DNA of 64,000 bases from Streptomyces triticagri. Lineage in GTDB: Bacteria > Actinomycetota > Actinomycetes > Streptomycetales > Streptomycetaceae. Made by a program: the position numbers and the translations under genes. The DNA is taken from assembly GCF_003429565.1 (NCBI RefSeq), contig NZ_QUAK01000027.1:23433-87432 (forward strand), given 5' to 3'. The notes beneath the pieces are model-generated. The model was not told the DNA's origin, made no database searches, and saw nothing but the letters and a program-made list of their open reading frames with translations. This document shows, piece by piece, positions 43,759 through 51,978 of this stretch. Within the stretch, counting starts at the first letter, position 1; every line of letters begins with the position of its first letter.

Positions 43759-44618
43759 CGGCGGGTCTCCCGGTTGAGGGCCTCGGACAGCAGGGAGAGG
43801 CCGAGGACGAGCAGGGTCACGATCAGCAGCGGGCCGGCCGCGAAGTACGGGGCCTGGGACAGATACGGCAGCGCCTGGCTGAGCGAGTTGCCGAGGGTGG
43901 GCTCGGGCGGGCGTACGCCGACACCCAGGAAGCTCATGGCGCCCTCGAGGAATACGGCCACGGTGAGTGAGACGGCGAGCTGCACCACGAGCGGGTCGGC
44001 GCAGTTCGGCAGGATGTGGCGGATGAGGAGGCGGGCCCTGCGGGTGCCGCCGACGCGGGCGGCGACCGCGTAGTCACGCTCCCGCTGGACGAGGATCCCG
44101 GCCCTCAACTGCCTTCCGAACACCGGGATTTCGGCCAGGGTGATCACCACGATCACGGGCAGCCGGCCCGGTCCGAGGATCGCCGTCACGGCGAGTGCGA
44201 GGATCAGGCCGGGGAAGGCGAGTACGAGATCGAAGGCGCGCTGCACCACCGTGTCGAGCACCGGATGCACGGCCGCGAGCAGCGCGAAGGCGCAGCCGAG
44301 CAGCGCACCGATCGGCACGGCGAGCGCGATCACCTCCAGGTCCGTGCGGATGCCGTACAGGAGGCGGCTGAGCAGGTCACGGCCCAGGTCGTCGGTGCCG
44401 AGCAGATGGCCGCCCGTGCCGGGAGGGACCAGTGCGCGGCCGCTCTGGGCGGTGGGTGCGTGACTGCTCAGCAGCGGCGCGAGCAGTCCGGCGAGGACGA
44501 CGGCGCCGACCAGGACGAGGCCGATCCGTGCCCTGGTCGTCGTCAGGGCGGCGAGATAGGGGTGGCGTGCGGCCGTCCCGCGCCTGACGGCGGGGGCGGA
44601 GGAAACTGTGCTGGTCAT
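43755..44618 (-). CDS. Oligopeptide-type ABC transporter permease (DppC type)
   Basis: 287 residues from ATG 44618, eight bases after the upstream stop and with GGGAG upstream; a GTG at 44636 would overlap that gene. Six spans with the N-terminal LLAPLLSSHAPTAQSGRALVPPGTGGHLLGTDDLGRDLLSRLLYG signature of DppC/OppC (GTDxxGRD) and an EAA loop VAARVGGTRRARLLIRHILPN. Partner of the DppB-type permease. Confidence 0.88.
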   Translation of the reverse strand: MTSTVSSAPAVRRGTAARHPYLAALTTTRARIGLVLVGAVVLAGLLAPLLSSHAPTAQSGRALVPPGTGGHLLGTDDLGRDLLSRLLYGIRTDLEVIALAVPIGALLGCAFALLAAVHPVLDTVVQRAFDLVLAFPGLILALAVTAILGPGRLPVIVVITLAEIPVFGRQLRAGILVQRERDYAVAARVGGTRRARLLIRHILPNCADPLVVQLAVSLTVAVFLEGAMSFLGVGVRPPEPTLGNSLSQALPYLSQAPYFAAGPLLIVTLLVLGLSLLSEALNRETRR

Positions 44619-44626
44619 GGCGGTGA

Positions 44627-45577
44627 TCACTCCCACCGGATGCGGGGATCGAGCCAGGCGTGCACCACATCGGTGAGCAGCTGGACGAGGACGAAGACGG
44701 TGACCAGAAGCAGCAGCAGGTCCTGGACGACCGGATAGTCACGGGCGGTGAGCCCGGTCTCGGCGAGCTGCCCGAGCCCCGGCCAGGCGAAGATCGCCTC
44801 CACCAGGACCGCGCCGCCGAGGAGTTGGCCGGTCTGCATGCCGATCAGGGTCACTACGGGCGGCAGTGCGTTGGGCAGGGCATGCCGCCACAGGAGCCGG
44901 CGCCGGGAGACTCCGGCCGCCGTCGCCGTACGGATGTAGTCCTCGGAAAAGGCCTGTTGCAGGCTGTCCTTGAGGTAGCGGCCGACGACGGCGGCGCTCG
45001 GCAGGGCGAGGCACAGCGCGGGAAGCAGCAGATACTGCAGTTCCAGATCGGGCGCCTCGAAGAGGCCGACCCGCCCGCCGGACGGCAGTACGGCGAATCC
45101 GACGGCGAGGACCAGCACGAGCAGCACTCCGGTGACGAACGGCGGCACGGCGAGCGCTCCGGTCGTCAGGGCCTGCACCACGCCCCGCACCGAGCGGCGC
45201 CGCGAGGTCGCACCCAGCACCCCGAGCGCGAGACCGATCGCGATCGTCAACAGCAGGGCGCCCAGGGTCAGTTCGACCGTCGCGCCGAATCCCTCGCCGA
45301 TCAGGTCCGCGACCTCGCCGCCGACTGCGTACGACGGGCCGAGATCGCCGCGCAGCAGATCGCCGATCCAGTGCACATACTGGACGGCCAACGCCTGGTC
45401 GAGGCCCAGCTGTCGGCGGATCGCGGCGACGGACTCCTCGCTCGCGTCGGGTCCGGCGAGCGCGGTGGCCGCGTCCCCGGGGACGAGCCGCAGAATGCCG
45501 AAGACCACGACGGAGGCGATGACCAGGACGACGAGTGCGGACGGGATCCGCTTCAGCAGATAGCGACCCATGATCAC
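44627..45577 (-). CDS. Oligopeptide-type ABC transporter permease (DppB type)
   Basis: 316 residues, start GTG 45577 overlapping the binding-protein stop, or ATG 45571. Begins with YLLKRIPSALVVLVIASVVVFGILRLVPGD, the DppB/OppB signature, and has the EAA loop YIRTATAAGVSRRRLLWRHALPN. Six spans. Coupled translation with its neighbours on both sides. Confidence 0.88.
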   Translation of the reverse strand: MIMGRYLLKRIPSALVVLVIASVVVFGILRLVPGDAATALAGPDASEESVAAIRRQLGLDQALAVQYVHWIGDLLRGDLGPSYAVGGEVADLIGEGFGATVELTLGALLLTIAIGLALGVLGATSRRRSVRGVVQALTTGALAVPPFVTGVLLVLVLAVGFAVLPSGGRVGLFEAPDLELQYLLLPALCLALPSAAVVGRYLKDSLQQAFSEDYIRTATAAGVSRRRLLWRHALPNALPPVVTLIGMQTGQLLGGAVLVEAIFAWPGLGQLAETGLTARDYPVVQDLLLLLVTVFVLVQLLTDVVHAWLDPRIRWE

Positions 45578-47172
45578 GCCAAGTACGCGTGGTCGAGGGA
45601 GAGATAGCTGAACTTGTTCAGCGTGGCCCCGCGCAGCCGGGCCGCCGCGACCTCCACCTGGTCCTGGATCGCGAGGTCGATGATGAACGCCTCCTCGAGG
45701 AGCTGGTCCGAGACCCGCTGATAGCGCGCGTGCGCCGCCGGCCCGTCCGCGTCCCGTTGCTGCCAGGCCGCGCGGACCGCATCGGTGTATGCCTTGCTGC
45801 GGAAACCCGAGGTGTTCTTGGCCTCGTTGAAGGGGTACGCGCTCACCGCGAGTGTCGCCGGATGCACCTGGGCGAAGCCGTGCAGGTTGACCCAGAGGGC
45901 GGGCATGGTGCCGGAGATCAGCTTCTTCTGGAAAGTGGCCGAGTCGTGGGGCTGCAACTCGGTGCGGATGCCGGCCTGTTCGAGGTCGTACTGCACGATC
46001 TCGGCGATCGCCGTGTGCAGCGGCTGGCTCGGGTGGCCGAGCGGGACCCGGGTGCGGGTGGAGACTCCGGAGGACTTCAGGAGCGCGCGGGCCTTGCCGG
46101 GGTCGTGCGTGTAGTGGATGCGGTCGGCCTCGGTGTGGGCGGGCGAGGACCTGGGCCAGGGGGCGGCGGAGGGCAACCCGTAGCCGCCCAGGGCCTGTTG
46201 GACCACCCGCTCGCGGTCCACGGCCCAGGCGACGGCCTGGCGGAAGGACTTGTCGTCGGACGGCTTCGTCCCGACCGACGCCCCGACATAGGCGGCGCCG
46301 CTGCCTGTGTCGTAGCGCTTGATCCGGAAGTTCGGTGCCGCCTTCAGAGGCGCCAGATGCTTGCCGGACACGCCGTACGAGAGCTGGGCCTGGCCGGAGC
46401 GCAGGGCGGAGAGCAGGGCGTCGGGGTGGCTGTAGACGCGGAGTTCGACGGAGTCGAGATAGGGGCGGTCGGGTATCCAGTAGCGGTCGTTGCGGCTGAG
46501 GCGGACGCCGGTGCCGGGCCGCCAGCGGTCGAAGCGGAACGGGCCGGTGCCGTTCAGCCGCCGGCCCTTCAGCGCGTCGTCCAGGGTGTGCCGGTCCGTG
46601 ATGATCATGAATTCGAAGAGGTCGAAGAGATTGGCCACGGGATGCGCGAGCTTGAGGACCAGCTCGTGCTCGCCGCGCTTCTGAAAGCCGGTCACCGCAC
46701 GTGCTGTGGACGCCAGTTGGGCGGACCGTTCGGGCTTTCTGAGGTTCTCCACGGCGAAGATCACGTCGTCCGCGGTGAAGGCCCGCCCGTCGTGGAACGT
46801 CACGTCGTCCCGCAGCTTCAGGGTGATGCTCCGGCCGTCGTCGGCGTACTGCCAGGAGCGGGCCAGCTCGGGCTGTGGCCGGAGCTTCTCGTCGTAGCGG
46901 ATGAGGGTGTTGTAGATCAGCCGCTGCTGCAGCGCCTGGTCGCTCTGGGTGAAGAGCAGGGCGGGGGTGAAGTCGACATGGATGCCCACGGTGAGGGACC
47001 CGCCGCGACGGGCGCCGCCCTCGCCGGCCGCCACCGAGACCGCGGAGCGGCAGGCGGTGAGCCCGCCGGTCGCGCCGAGCGCCAGAGCGCCGGCGCCTGC
47101 CGCGCGCAATGTGGCGCGTCTGGAGGGGAGTTGAGGGTGCGCAGGGGAGGCTGGGGGAGCGTGTACACGCAT
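45574..47172 (-). CDS. Peptide/nickel-type ABC transporter substrate-binding lipoprotein
   Basis: 532 residues from ATG 47172. N-terminus SRRATLRAAGAGALALGATGGLTACRS looks like a twin-arginine-type signal with lipobox LTAC. Family 5 binding protein landmarks: LARSWQYADDGRSITLKLRDDVTFHDGRAFTADDVIFAVE near residue 105-145, and FRQAVAWAVDRERVV. Leads a four-gene operon. These transporters carry oligopeptides, dipeptides, nickel, or other small molecules; the ligand is unknown. The 258 bases upstream (47173-47430) should hold its promoter, but no clear motif was found. Confidence 0.87.
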   Translation of the reverse strand: MRVHAPPASPAHPQLPSRRATLRAAGAGALALGATGGLTACRSAVSVAAGEGGARRGGSLTVGIHVDFTPALLFTQSDQALQQRLIYNTLIRYDEKLRPQPELARSWQYADDGRSITLKLRDDVTFHDGRAFTADDVIFAVENLRKPERSAQLASTARAVTGFQKRGEHELVLKLAHPVANLFDLFEFMIITDRHTLDDALKGRRLNGTGPFRFDRWRPGTGVRLSRNDRYWIPDRPYLDSVELRVYSHPDALLSALRSGQAQLSYGVSGKHLAPLKAAPNFRIKRYDTGSGAAYVGASVGTKPSDDKSFRQAVAWAVDRERVVQQALGGYGLPSAAPWPRSSPAHTEADRIHYTHDPGKARALLKSSGVSTRTRVPLGHPSQPLHTAIAEIVQYDLEQAGIRTELQPHDSATFQKKLISGTMPALWVNLHGFAQVHPATLAVSAYPFNEAKNTSGFRSKAYTDAVRAAWQQRDADGPAAHARYQRVSDQLLEEAFIIDLAIQDQVEVAAARLRGATLNKFSYLSLDHAYLA

Positions 47173-47430
47173 GGGTGTGACCCGTTCGTTTCGCTGCGGT
47201 AGGAAGTAATCACTCGCGCGGCAGGGCCCGGAAGGACATCGGGGCGGGCGGGCCGGCGAGGTGCTCGACGGTCGAGGGGACTACGTCAGCGGCGCACGGC
47301 ACACAGCGCGCTGGACTGCCGACAGAGGTCGACGTGCCAACGGGCGACGAGGCGCGGATCCGGGTTCACGCGGAGCAGAATGACAGCGCACGCCACACGC
47401 GGTCAACGGCGTCCTCGGCGCCCTGCGTCC

Positions 47431-48642
47431 TCACTGTGAAGGCGCCATTGCGTCGGTCTTGCCCAGGGTTTGCAGCGGGCTTCTGAACAGGGGATTCAGC
47501 AGTACGGTGACGGCCGCGACCGGAAGTGCCGCCGGTCCAGCATGTGGGACCACGATCCGTTCGGGGTCGTCGCAGACGTGCGAATGGGCGACCGCCGCAG
47601 CCCTGATCTCCGCCAGGTACTCCGCCTCCAGCAGGCTCGACTGCTCGGTGATCACGACCTGTTCGGGGTTGAGCACATCGAGCAGCAGGCCGGTCGCGCG
47701 GCCGACCGCGCGGGCCCGCTGCCGCAGCAGCTCGTCGGCGCGCCGGTCGCCGGACGCCGCGGCGTCCACGATGAGCGCGGCGCTCTCCTCCGGCACGATT
47801 CCGCGCGCCACGGCCTCCCTGGCCAGCGCCGTGTCCGAGACGGTCGCCTCCAGACAGCCCGTACGGCCGCAGGGGCAGACCACCGTGCTGTCCGGCACCG
47901 GCAGATGGGCCACGTCGCCGGCCGCGGAGCGCGGACCCCGGTGCACCACGCCGGCGATGGCCACGGCCGCGTCCACCACGTTCCCCACGAACAGGTGCAC
48001 CAGGGAGCGACGGGCCTCCGGCCGGCCGAACAACAGCTCCGACTGGGCGACGGCACGGGCGTGATTGTCCATGCGTACGGGAAGGCCCGTGTGCCGCTCC
48101 AACTCGGCGCCGAGCGGCAGCCGGTGCCAGTCGAGCGCATCGTGCCGGACCACGGTGGCGCGCCCCGGATCCACCCAGCCGCCGAGCACCGCGCCCACTC
48201 CGAGCAGCCGTCCGCCGCCCACGTACGGCGTGATGAACTCGGCCAGGGCGCGCCCCACCCGGTCGGGCAGCACACCCGCCGGCACACCCTCGTGCCGGAA
48301 ACTCCCGCGGGCGAGGATCCGCCCGCGCAGATCGGCCACACAGAACGTGGACTGCGGGACCCCGATGTGCACACCGGCCGCCAGAGGGCCGCCGGCGGTG
48401 CCCGGGTGCAGATCGACCGGGATCTGCGGCCGGCCGACCGCGCCCGGCGCGACCAGCTCCGGCATCTCCCGCAGCAGGCCGAGCCGGGTCAGATCGGTGC
48501 ACTGCCGGGACACGGCGGCGGGGCTCAGACCGGCGAGACGGGCGATCCGGCTCCGGGCCACCGGCCCGTGGTCGAGCACGGCACGCAGCACGGCGGCGGC
48601 GTTCGCGCCGCGCCGTCCGTCACCGGAGGTGGGGGTCGGCAT
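47431..48642 (-). CDS. ROK-family transcriptional regulator
   Basis: 403 residues from ATG 48642 with AGGAAGGA upstream. An N-terminal winged helix (LDHGPVARSRIARLAGLSPAAVSRQCTDLTRLGLL) followed by the sugar-kinase-like ROK domain with CPCGRTGCLE, the zinc motif of ROK repressors. It lies upstream of, and on the same strand as, the peptide ABC operon, and divergent from the TauD gene, so it may control either. Effector unknown. A much longer upstream frame (to 49044) covers repeats and is not used. Confidence 0.87.
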   Translation of the reverse strand: MPTPTSGDGRRGANAAAVLRAVLDHGPVARSRIARLAGLSPAAVSRQCTDLTRLGLLREMPELVAPGAVGRPQIPVDLHPGTAGGPLAAGVHIGVPQSTFCVADLRGRILARGSFRHEGVPAGVLPDRVGRALAEFITPYVGGGRLLGVGAVLGGWVDPGRATVVRHDALDWHRLPLGAELERHTGLPVRMDNHARAVAQSELLFGRPEARRSLVHLFVGNVVDAAVAIAGVVHRGPRSAAGDVAHLPVPDSTVVCPCGRTGCLEATVSDTALAREAVARGIVPEESAALIVDAAASGDRRADELLRQRARAVGRATGLLLDVLNPEQVVITEQSSLLEAEYLAEIRAAAVAHSHVCDDPERIVVPHAGPAALPVAAVTVLLNPLFRSPLQTLGKTDAMAPSQ

Positions 48643-49097
48643 CTCGGGATCCTTCCTGGATCGGACGTTCAACATGCCCTGTCCGCAGGTGATTTGGCGA
48701 CCACATGTGACGTGCACGATGCCCCCGATGTCGGCCGCATTGCAGGGTCGTGAAGCGTCACCGGACGTCATTGACCACCCGAGATCCACCGAACCATGCT
48801 CAGTTCGAGCTCCCGCATCCAGCCGCTCCGGCTCATCCAGCCTCTCCGGCGCTTGAGGAGGCTTCAGCTCCAGCCCCTCCGGCGCTCGAGGAGGCCCCGG
48901 ATCCGGCCTGTCCGGCGCTTGAGGAGGCTCCAGTTCCAGCCTCTCCGGCGCTTGAGGAGGCCTCTCCGGCAGGAGGAAACGGTGAAAGGGCGGGACCGGG
49001 AGACCCACCTCACCTGCACACACTTCGTTCCGCTCCGAGAGCAATCAACAACCCACCACGACCCCACCACGACCCCACCCCGAAGGGACAGAAACCC
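48643..49097. other. 455-base gap between the ROK and TauD genes
   Basis: Contains a ROK-side leader with GC-poor TGATTTGGCGACCACATGTGACG near 48690 and the 33-base repeat array at 48845-48976. The last 100 bases are A/C-rich (CAACCCACCACGACCCCACCACG-like) before AAGGGA and the TauD ATG. No gene of its own is supported; an open plus frame here encodes only repeated PALEEA. Confidence 0.6.
48845..48976 (+). repeat. 33-base tandem array of TCCGGCGCTTGAGGAGGC
   Basis: Copies start at 48845, 48878 (one C instead of T), 48911 and 48944, exactly 33 bases apart; a shortened copy follows at 48965. The unit belongs to a dispersed palindrome-like repeat common in Streptomyces intergenic DNA; a single relative is at about 41797. 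Confidence 0.88.
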
Positions 49098-50048
49098 ATG
49101 ACCACCGCAACCACCCCCCTCACCACCCACAAGGTCGGCGGCCGCATCGGCGCCGTCATAGAGGGCGTCCGCCTCGGCGGCGACCTGGACGCCGAGACCC
49201 TCACCGCCGTCCGCACCGCAATCCTCACGCACAAGGTCGTCTTCTTCCGCGACCAGTCCCACCTCGACGCAGAGAGCCACGAGGCATTCGGCCGCCTGCT
49301 CGGCACCCCCGTCGCACACCCCACGGTGCCTTCCGTGGACGGCCGTTACGCCCTCGGCATCGACAACGACCACGGCGGCCGCGCCAACCAGTGGCACACC
49401 GACGTCACCTTCGTCCCCGCCTACCCCGCGTTCTCCATCCTCCGCGCCGAGGTCATCCCGCCGTACGGCGGCAACACCCTGTGGTCCAACACGGCCGCCG
49501 TCTACGCCTCGCTCCCGGAGCCGCTGCGCGTACTCGCGGACAGCCTGCGCGGCGTCCACACCAACGACTACGACTACGCCGCCGCCCGCCCCGAGGCCCG
49601 TACCGCCGCCCTGGAGCAGCACCGCAAGGTGTTCACCTCCACCAAGTTCCAGACCGAGCACCCGGTCGTCCGCGTCCACTCCGAGACCGGTGAACGCACC
49701 CTGATCCTGGGCAACTTCCTGCAGAAGCTGGCCGGCTTCCGCGCCGCCGACTCGCGCGCCATCATCGACCTGCTGCAGGCGCACGTCGAGCGCCCGGAGA
49801 ACACCGTCCGCTGGCAGTGGCGCGCAGGCGACGTCGCCATCTGGGACAACCGTGCCACCCAGCACTACGGCGTGGACGACTCCGACGACCACGAGCGCAC
49901 CCTGCGCCGGGTCACCGTCGACGGCGACGTACCGGTCGGCGTCGACGGCCGGCGCTCCGTGCTGCTCTCCCCGGAATCGGTCCCCGAGCCGAGCCACGGC
50001 ATCGCCTCCGGCGCTTCGACGGACGGCAGCCTCGCCGAGGCGGCCTAG
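49098..50048 (+). CDS. TauD/TfdA-family alpha-ketoglutarate-dependent dioxygenase
   Basis: 316 residues from ATG 49098 with AAGGGA upstream. Non-heme iron motif: NQWHTDVTF (His-x-Asp) near residue 100, TKFQTEHPVVRVHSETGERTL for the 2-oxoglutarate region, and GDVAIWDNRATQHYGVDD with the distal His, then RTLRRVTVDG with the conserved Arg. Similar enzymes free sulfite from taurine or sulfate from alkyl sulfates. It is cytosolic. Proximity of a ROK regulator and ABC operon is suggestive of sulfur or carbon scavenging, but the substrate cannot be named. Confidence 0.9.
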   Translation: MTTATTPLTTHKVGGRIGAVIEGVRLGGDLDAETLTAVRTAILTHKVVFFRDQSHLDAESHEAFGRLLGTPVAHPTVPSVDGRYALGIDNDHGGRANQWHTDVTFVPAYPAFSILRAEVIPPYGGNTLWSNTAAVYASLPEPLRVLADSLRGVHTNDYDYAAARPEARTAALEQHRKVFTSTKFQTEHPVVRVHSETGERTLILGNFLQKLAGFRAADSRAIIDLLQAHVERPENTVRWQWRAGDVAIWDNRATQHYGVDDSDDHERTLRRVTVDGDVPVGVDGRRSVLLSPESVPEPSHGIASGASTDGSLAEAA

Positions 50049-50110
50049 GTCCTGTCCGGCGGCCCAGGGCCTGTTGCGAAAATGTCCCGAGGCGGGCTGA
50101 CCAGCGCTGC

Positions 50111-50428
50111 TTACGGCTCGTACAGCGGCAGAAAATGGATGACCGCCTCCTCGTAGGGGTGGGCATCGCGGACAGCCCGCTGGACGGCCCTGGCCTGATC
50201 CGCGTCACAGACCGATTCGATCCGGCACTCTTCGCTGTGCCGTACGAGACCGACTTCACCGTCGTACGGCTGTGCGCCAGGCAGGGCCTGCCAGCTGCCG
50301 GTCACTTTCCAGACACTGGAACACCTTGCGTACTCGCCCACCCGCCCCGCACCGGCCGCGTGGAGAGCCTCGATCACCACCTCCGCATGACTCTCGGGGA
50401 CGGATATCTCGATCTTCAAGCGCGTCAT
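50111..50428 (-). CDS. YqfO/CutA1-like PII-fold small protein
   Basis: 105 residues from ATG 50428. The ending DAHPYEEAVIHFLPLYEP and the start KIEISVPESHAEVVIEALHAAGAGRVG match the C-terminal PII-like domain of NIF3/YqfO proteins, here as a stand-alone protein. Such domains bind metals or small ligands as trimers. Convergent to the TauD gene with a 62-base gap. No operon. Confidence 0.78.
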   Translation of the reverse strand: MTRLKIEISVPESHAEVVIEALHAAGAGRVGEYARCSSVWKVTGSWQALPGAQPYDGEVGLVRHSEECRIESVCDADQARAVQRAVRDAHPYEEAVIHFLPLYEP

Positions 50429-50474
50429 GCCTGGACCCTAGCAACCCGTGCCACCAGCACTTTCACATCAGGGC

Positions 50475-51848
50475 CTAGGCGTCGTCCGCGGGGGAGTCCA
50501 GTCTCAACTCCACCAGCGCACCCGCCTGTTCGAGGCCGCTCTCCTCGACCACCCCGCGGATGCTCTGCGCCTCGCGTACGAGTGCGAACCGTACGTCACC
50601 GTCCGCTGTGGCGCGGTACCCGTAAACAGCGGGCCGCGGCAGCGAGTTGTACGAGAAGTGGGAGGAGAAGTAGTAGGCGCCCGTGTCGTACAGGGCCACC
50701 ACGTCACCCGGCTCGATCGGCGGCAACGGGCGCGCCTGTGCCGTCAGATCACCCGCGAAGCAGCACGGGCCCGCGACATCGGTCACCTCGGTGGGGCCGG
50801 CCTTCGGGTGGCCCTTCGCGTCGAGGACCCCGACCCGCAGCGGCCAGGCCTCGGGCGCGAACGCCGTACGGGTGGCGACCTGCGCGCCCGCATGAGTGAC
50901 GGCGATCCGGCGGCCGCCCGCCGACTTGGTGTACTCCACGAGCGAGGCGATCGTGCCGCTCTTGGCGAGCAGCGAGCGGCCGAACTCGGTGACGAGGGTG
51001 TAGCGGCCGCCGAACAAGTCCGGTACGGCTGAGCGGAGTTCGGCCACGAGGTCGTCGTACGTCGGCCGGTCGTCCTCGTCGTCGAAGTTGACGGGGAGAC
51101 CGCCGCCGATGTCGAGCCCGGTGACCTGTTGCCGGCCGGCCTCGGTGTTGATCCGCTCGGCCAGGCCGTGGGCGACGCGGATGCCCTCGGCGACAAGCGG
51201 AAGCGGAACGCCCTGCGAACCGACGTGCACGTGCAGCCTGTTGAGCCAGGTCCGGTGCAGGAACGCCTCGACGACCGCGTCCTCGGCGCCCGGATCGCGC
51301 AGCGCCACACCGAACTTGGAGGTGTCGGTGGCGGTACTCATGGCGCCGATCGCGCCCGAGCCGACCTGCGGGTTCACCCGGATCCCGACCGGGCCCGCGG
51401 GTCGTCCCTCTCCCAACAGGCCGTCCACACGAGCCAGTTCCTGAAAGTTGTCGATGTTGACCGCGATGCCGTGACCGAGTGCGTACTCCAGCTCCTCGAC
51501 CGTCTTCGCCGGGCTGTCGAACACCAGACGGTCGTGGGTGAAGCCCGCGGCCAGCGCCTGCTGGAGCTCGCCCGGCGAGGCGACCTCGCAGTCCATGCCG
51601 GCCTCGGCGAGCAGCCTCAGCACGGGGACCAGACCGCAGGCCTTCGCGGCGAAGGCGTGCCGCACGGGTGCCGGACCGTCGAAGGCGGTGCGGAACGCCC
51701 GGTGCAGCGCGTCGACCGCATGCAGGACGTCGTCGATGTCGAGCAGGCCGACGAGGGGCTGCTCCGGGCCGAGGATGCCCCGGCGGACGGCTTCCGCCAG
51801 GGCTGCCGCACGCCTCTCTGCCCGCTCTGTGGACCGGCCGGAAGACAC
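50475..51848 (-). CDS. Group IV (alanine-racemase-fold) PLP decarboxylase, LysA-like
   Basis: 457 residues from GTG 51848 (GGAG ten bases upstream); GTG 51857 is an alternative. HAFAAKACG carries the PLP lysine near residue 58, HVHVGSQ the substrate-side His/Ser, LDIGGGLPVNF the glycine loop, and YDTGAYYFSSHFSYNSLPRP the C-terminal substrate Tyr/Asp region. Family members decarboxylate diaminopimelate, ornithine, arginine or related diamino acids. It lies 130 bases downstream of a PucR regulator on the same strand, unlike the housekeeping lysA, so a specialised role is plausible. Substrate not determined. Confidence 0.8.
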   Translation of the reverse strand: MSSGRSTERAERRAAALAEAVRRGILGPEQPLVGLLDIDDVLHAVDALHRAFRTAFDGPAPVRHAFAAKACGLVPVLRLLAEAGMDCEVASPGELQQALAAGFTHDRLVFDSPAKTVEELEYALGHGIAVNIDNFQELARVDGLLGEGRPAGPVGIRVNPQVGSGAIGAMSTATDTSKFGVALRDPGAEDAVVEAFLHRTWLNRLHVHVGSQGVPLPLVAEGIRVAHGLAERINTEAGRQQVTGLDIGGGLPVNFDDEDDRPTYDDLVAELRSAVPDLFGGRYTLVTEFGRSLLAKSGTIASLVEYTKSAGGRRIAVTHAGAQVATRTAFAPEAWPLRVGVLDAKGHPKAGPTEVTDVAGPCCFAGDLTAQARPLPPIEPGDVVALYDTGAYYFSSHFSYNSLPRPAVYGYRATADGDVRFALVREAQSIRGVVEESGLEQAGALVELRLDSPADDA

Positions 51849-51978
51849 CTGGGTCACTCTCCGTCGCTCGTACGTACGCGTGCTCTCCGGTCCAGTCTCC
51901 GGGTCGGTCACCGGCCGTGTCTTCTCCGCGCCCGACGAGGTCAGAGCTGCCGCGTTGTGCTCCCGTACACGTAAACGA

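Noticed and set aside
48750..49097. N-terminal extension of the TauD protein carrying PALEEA repeats
   Set aside because: The TauD family starts near MTTATTPLTTHKVGGRIGA, where a good ribosome site exists; the extension is encoded by an intergenic repeat array.
50049..50110. Possible insertion-sequence remnant between TauD and the PII-fold gene
   Set aside because: Only 62 bases with no inverted terminal repeats or transposase similarity.
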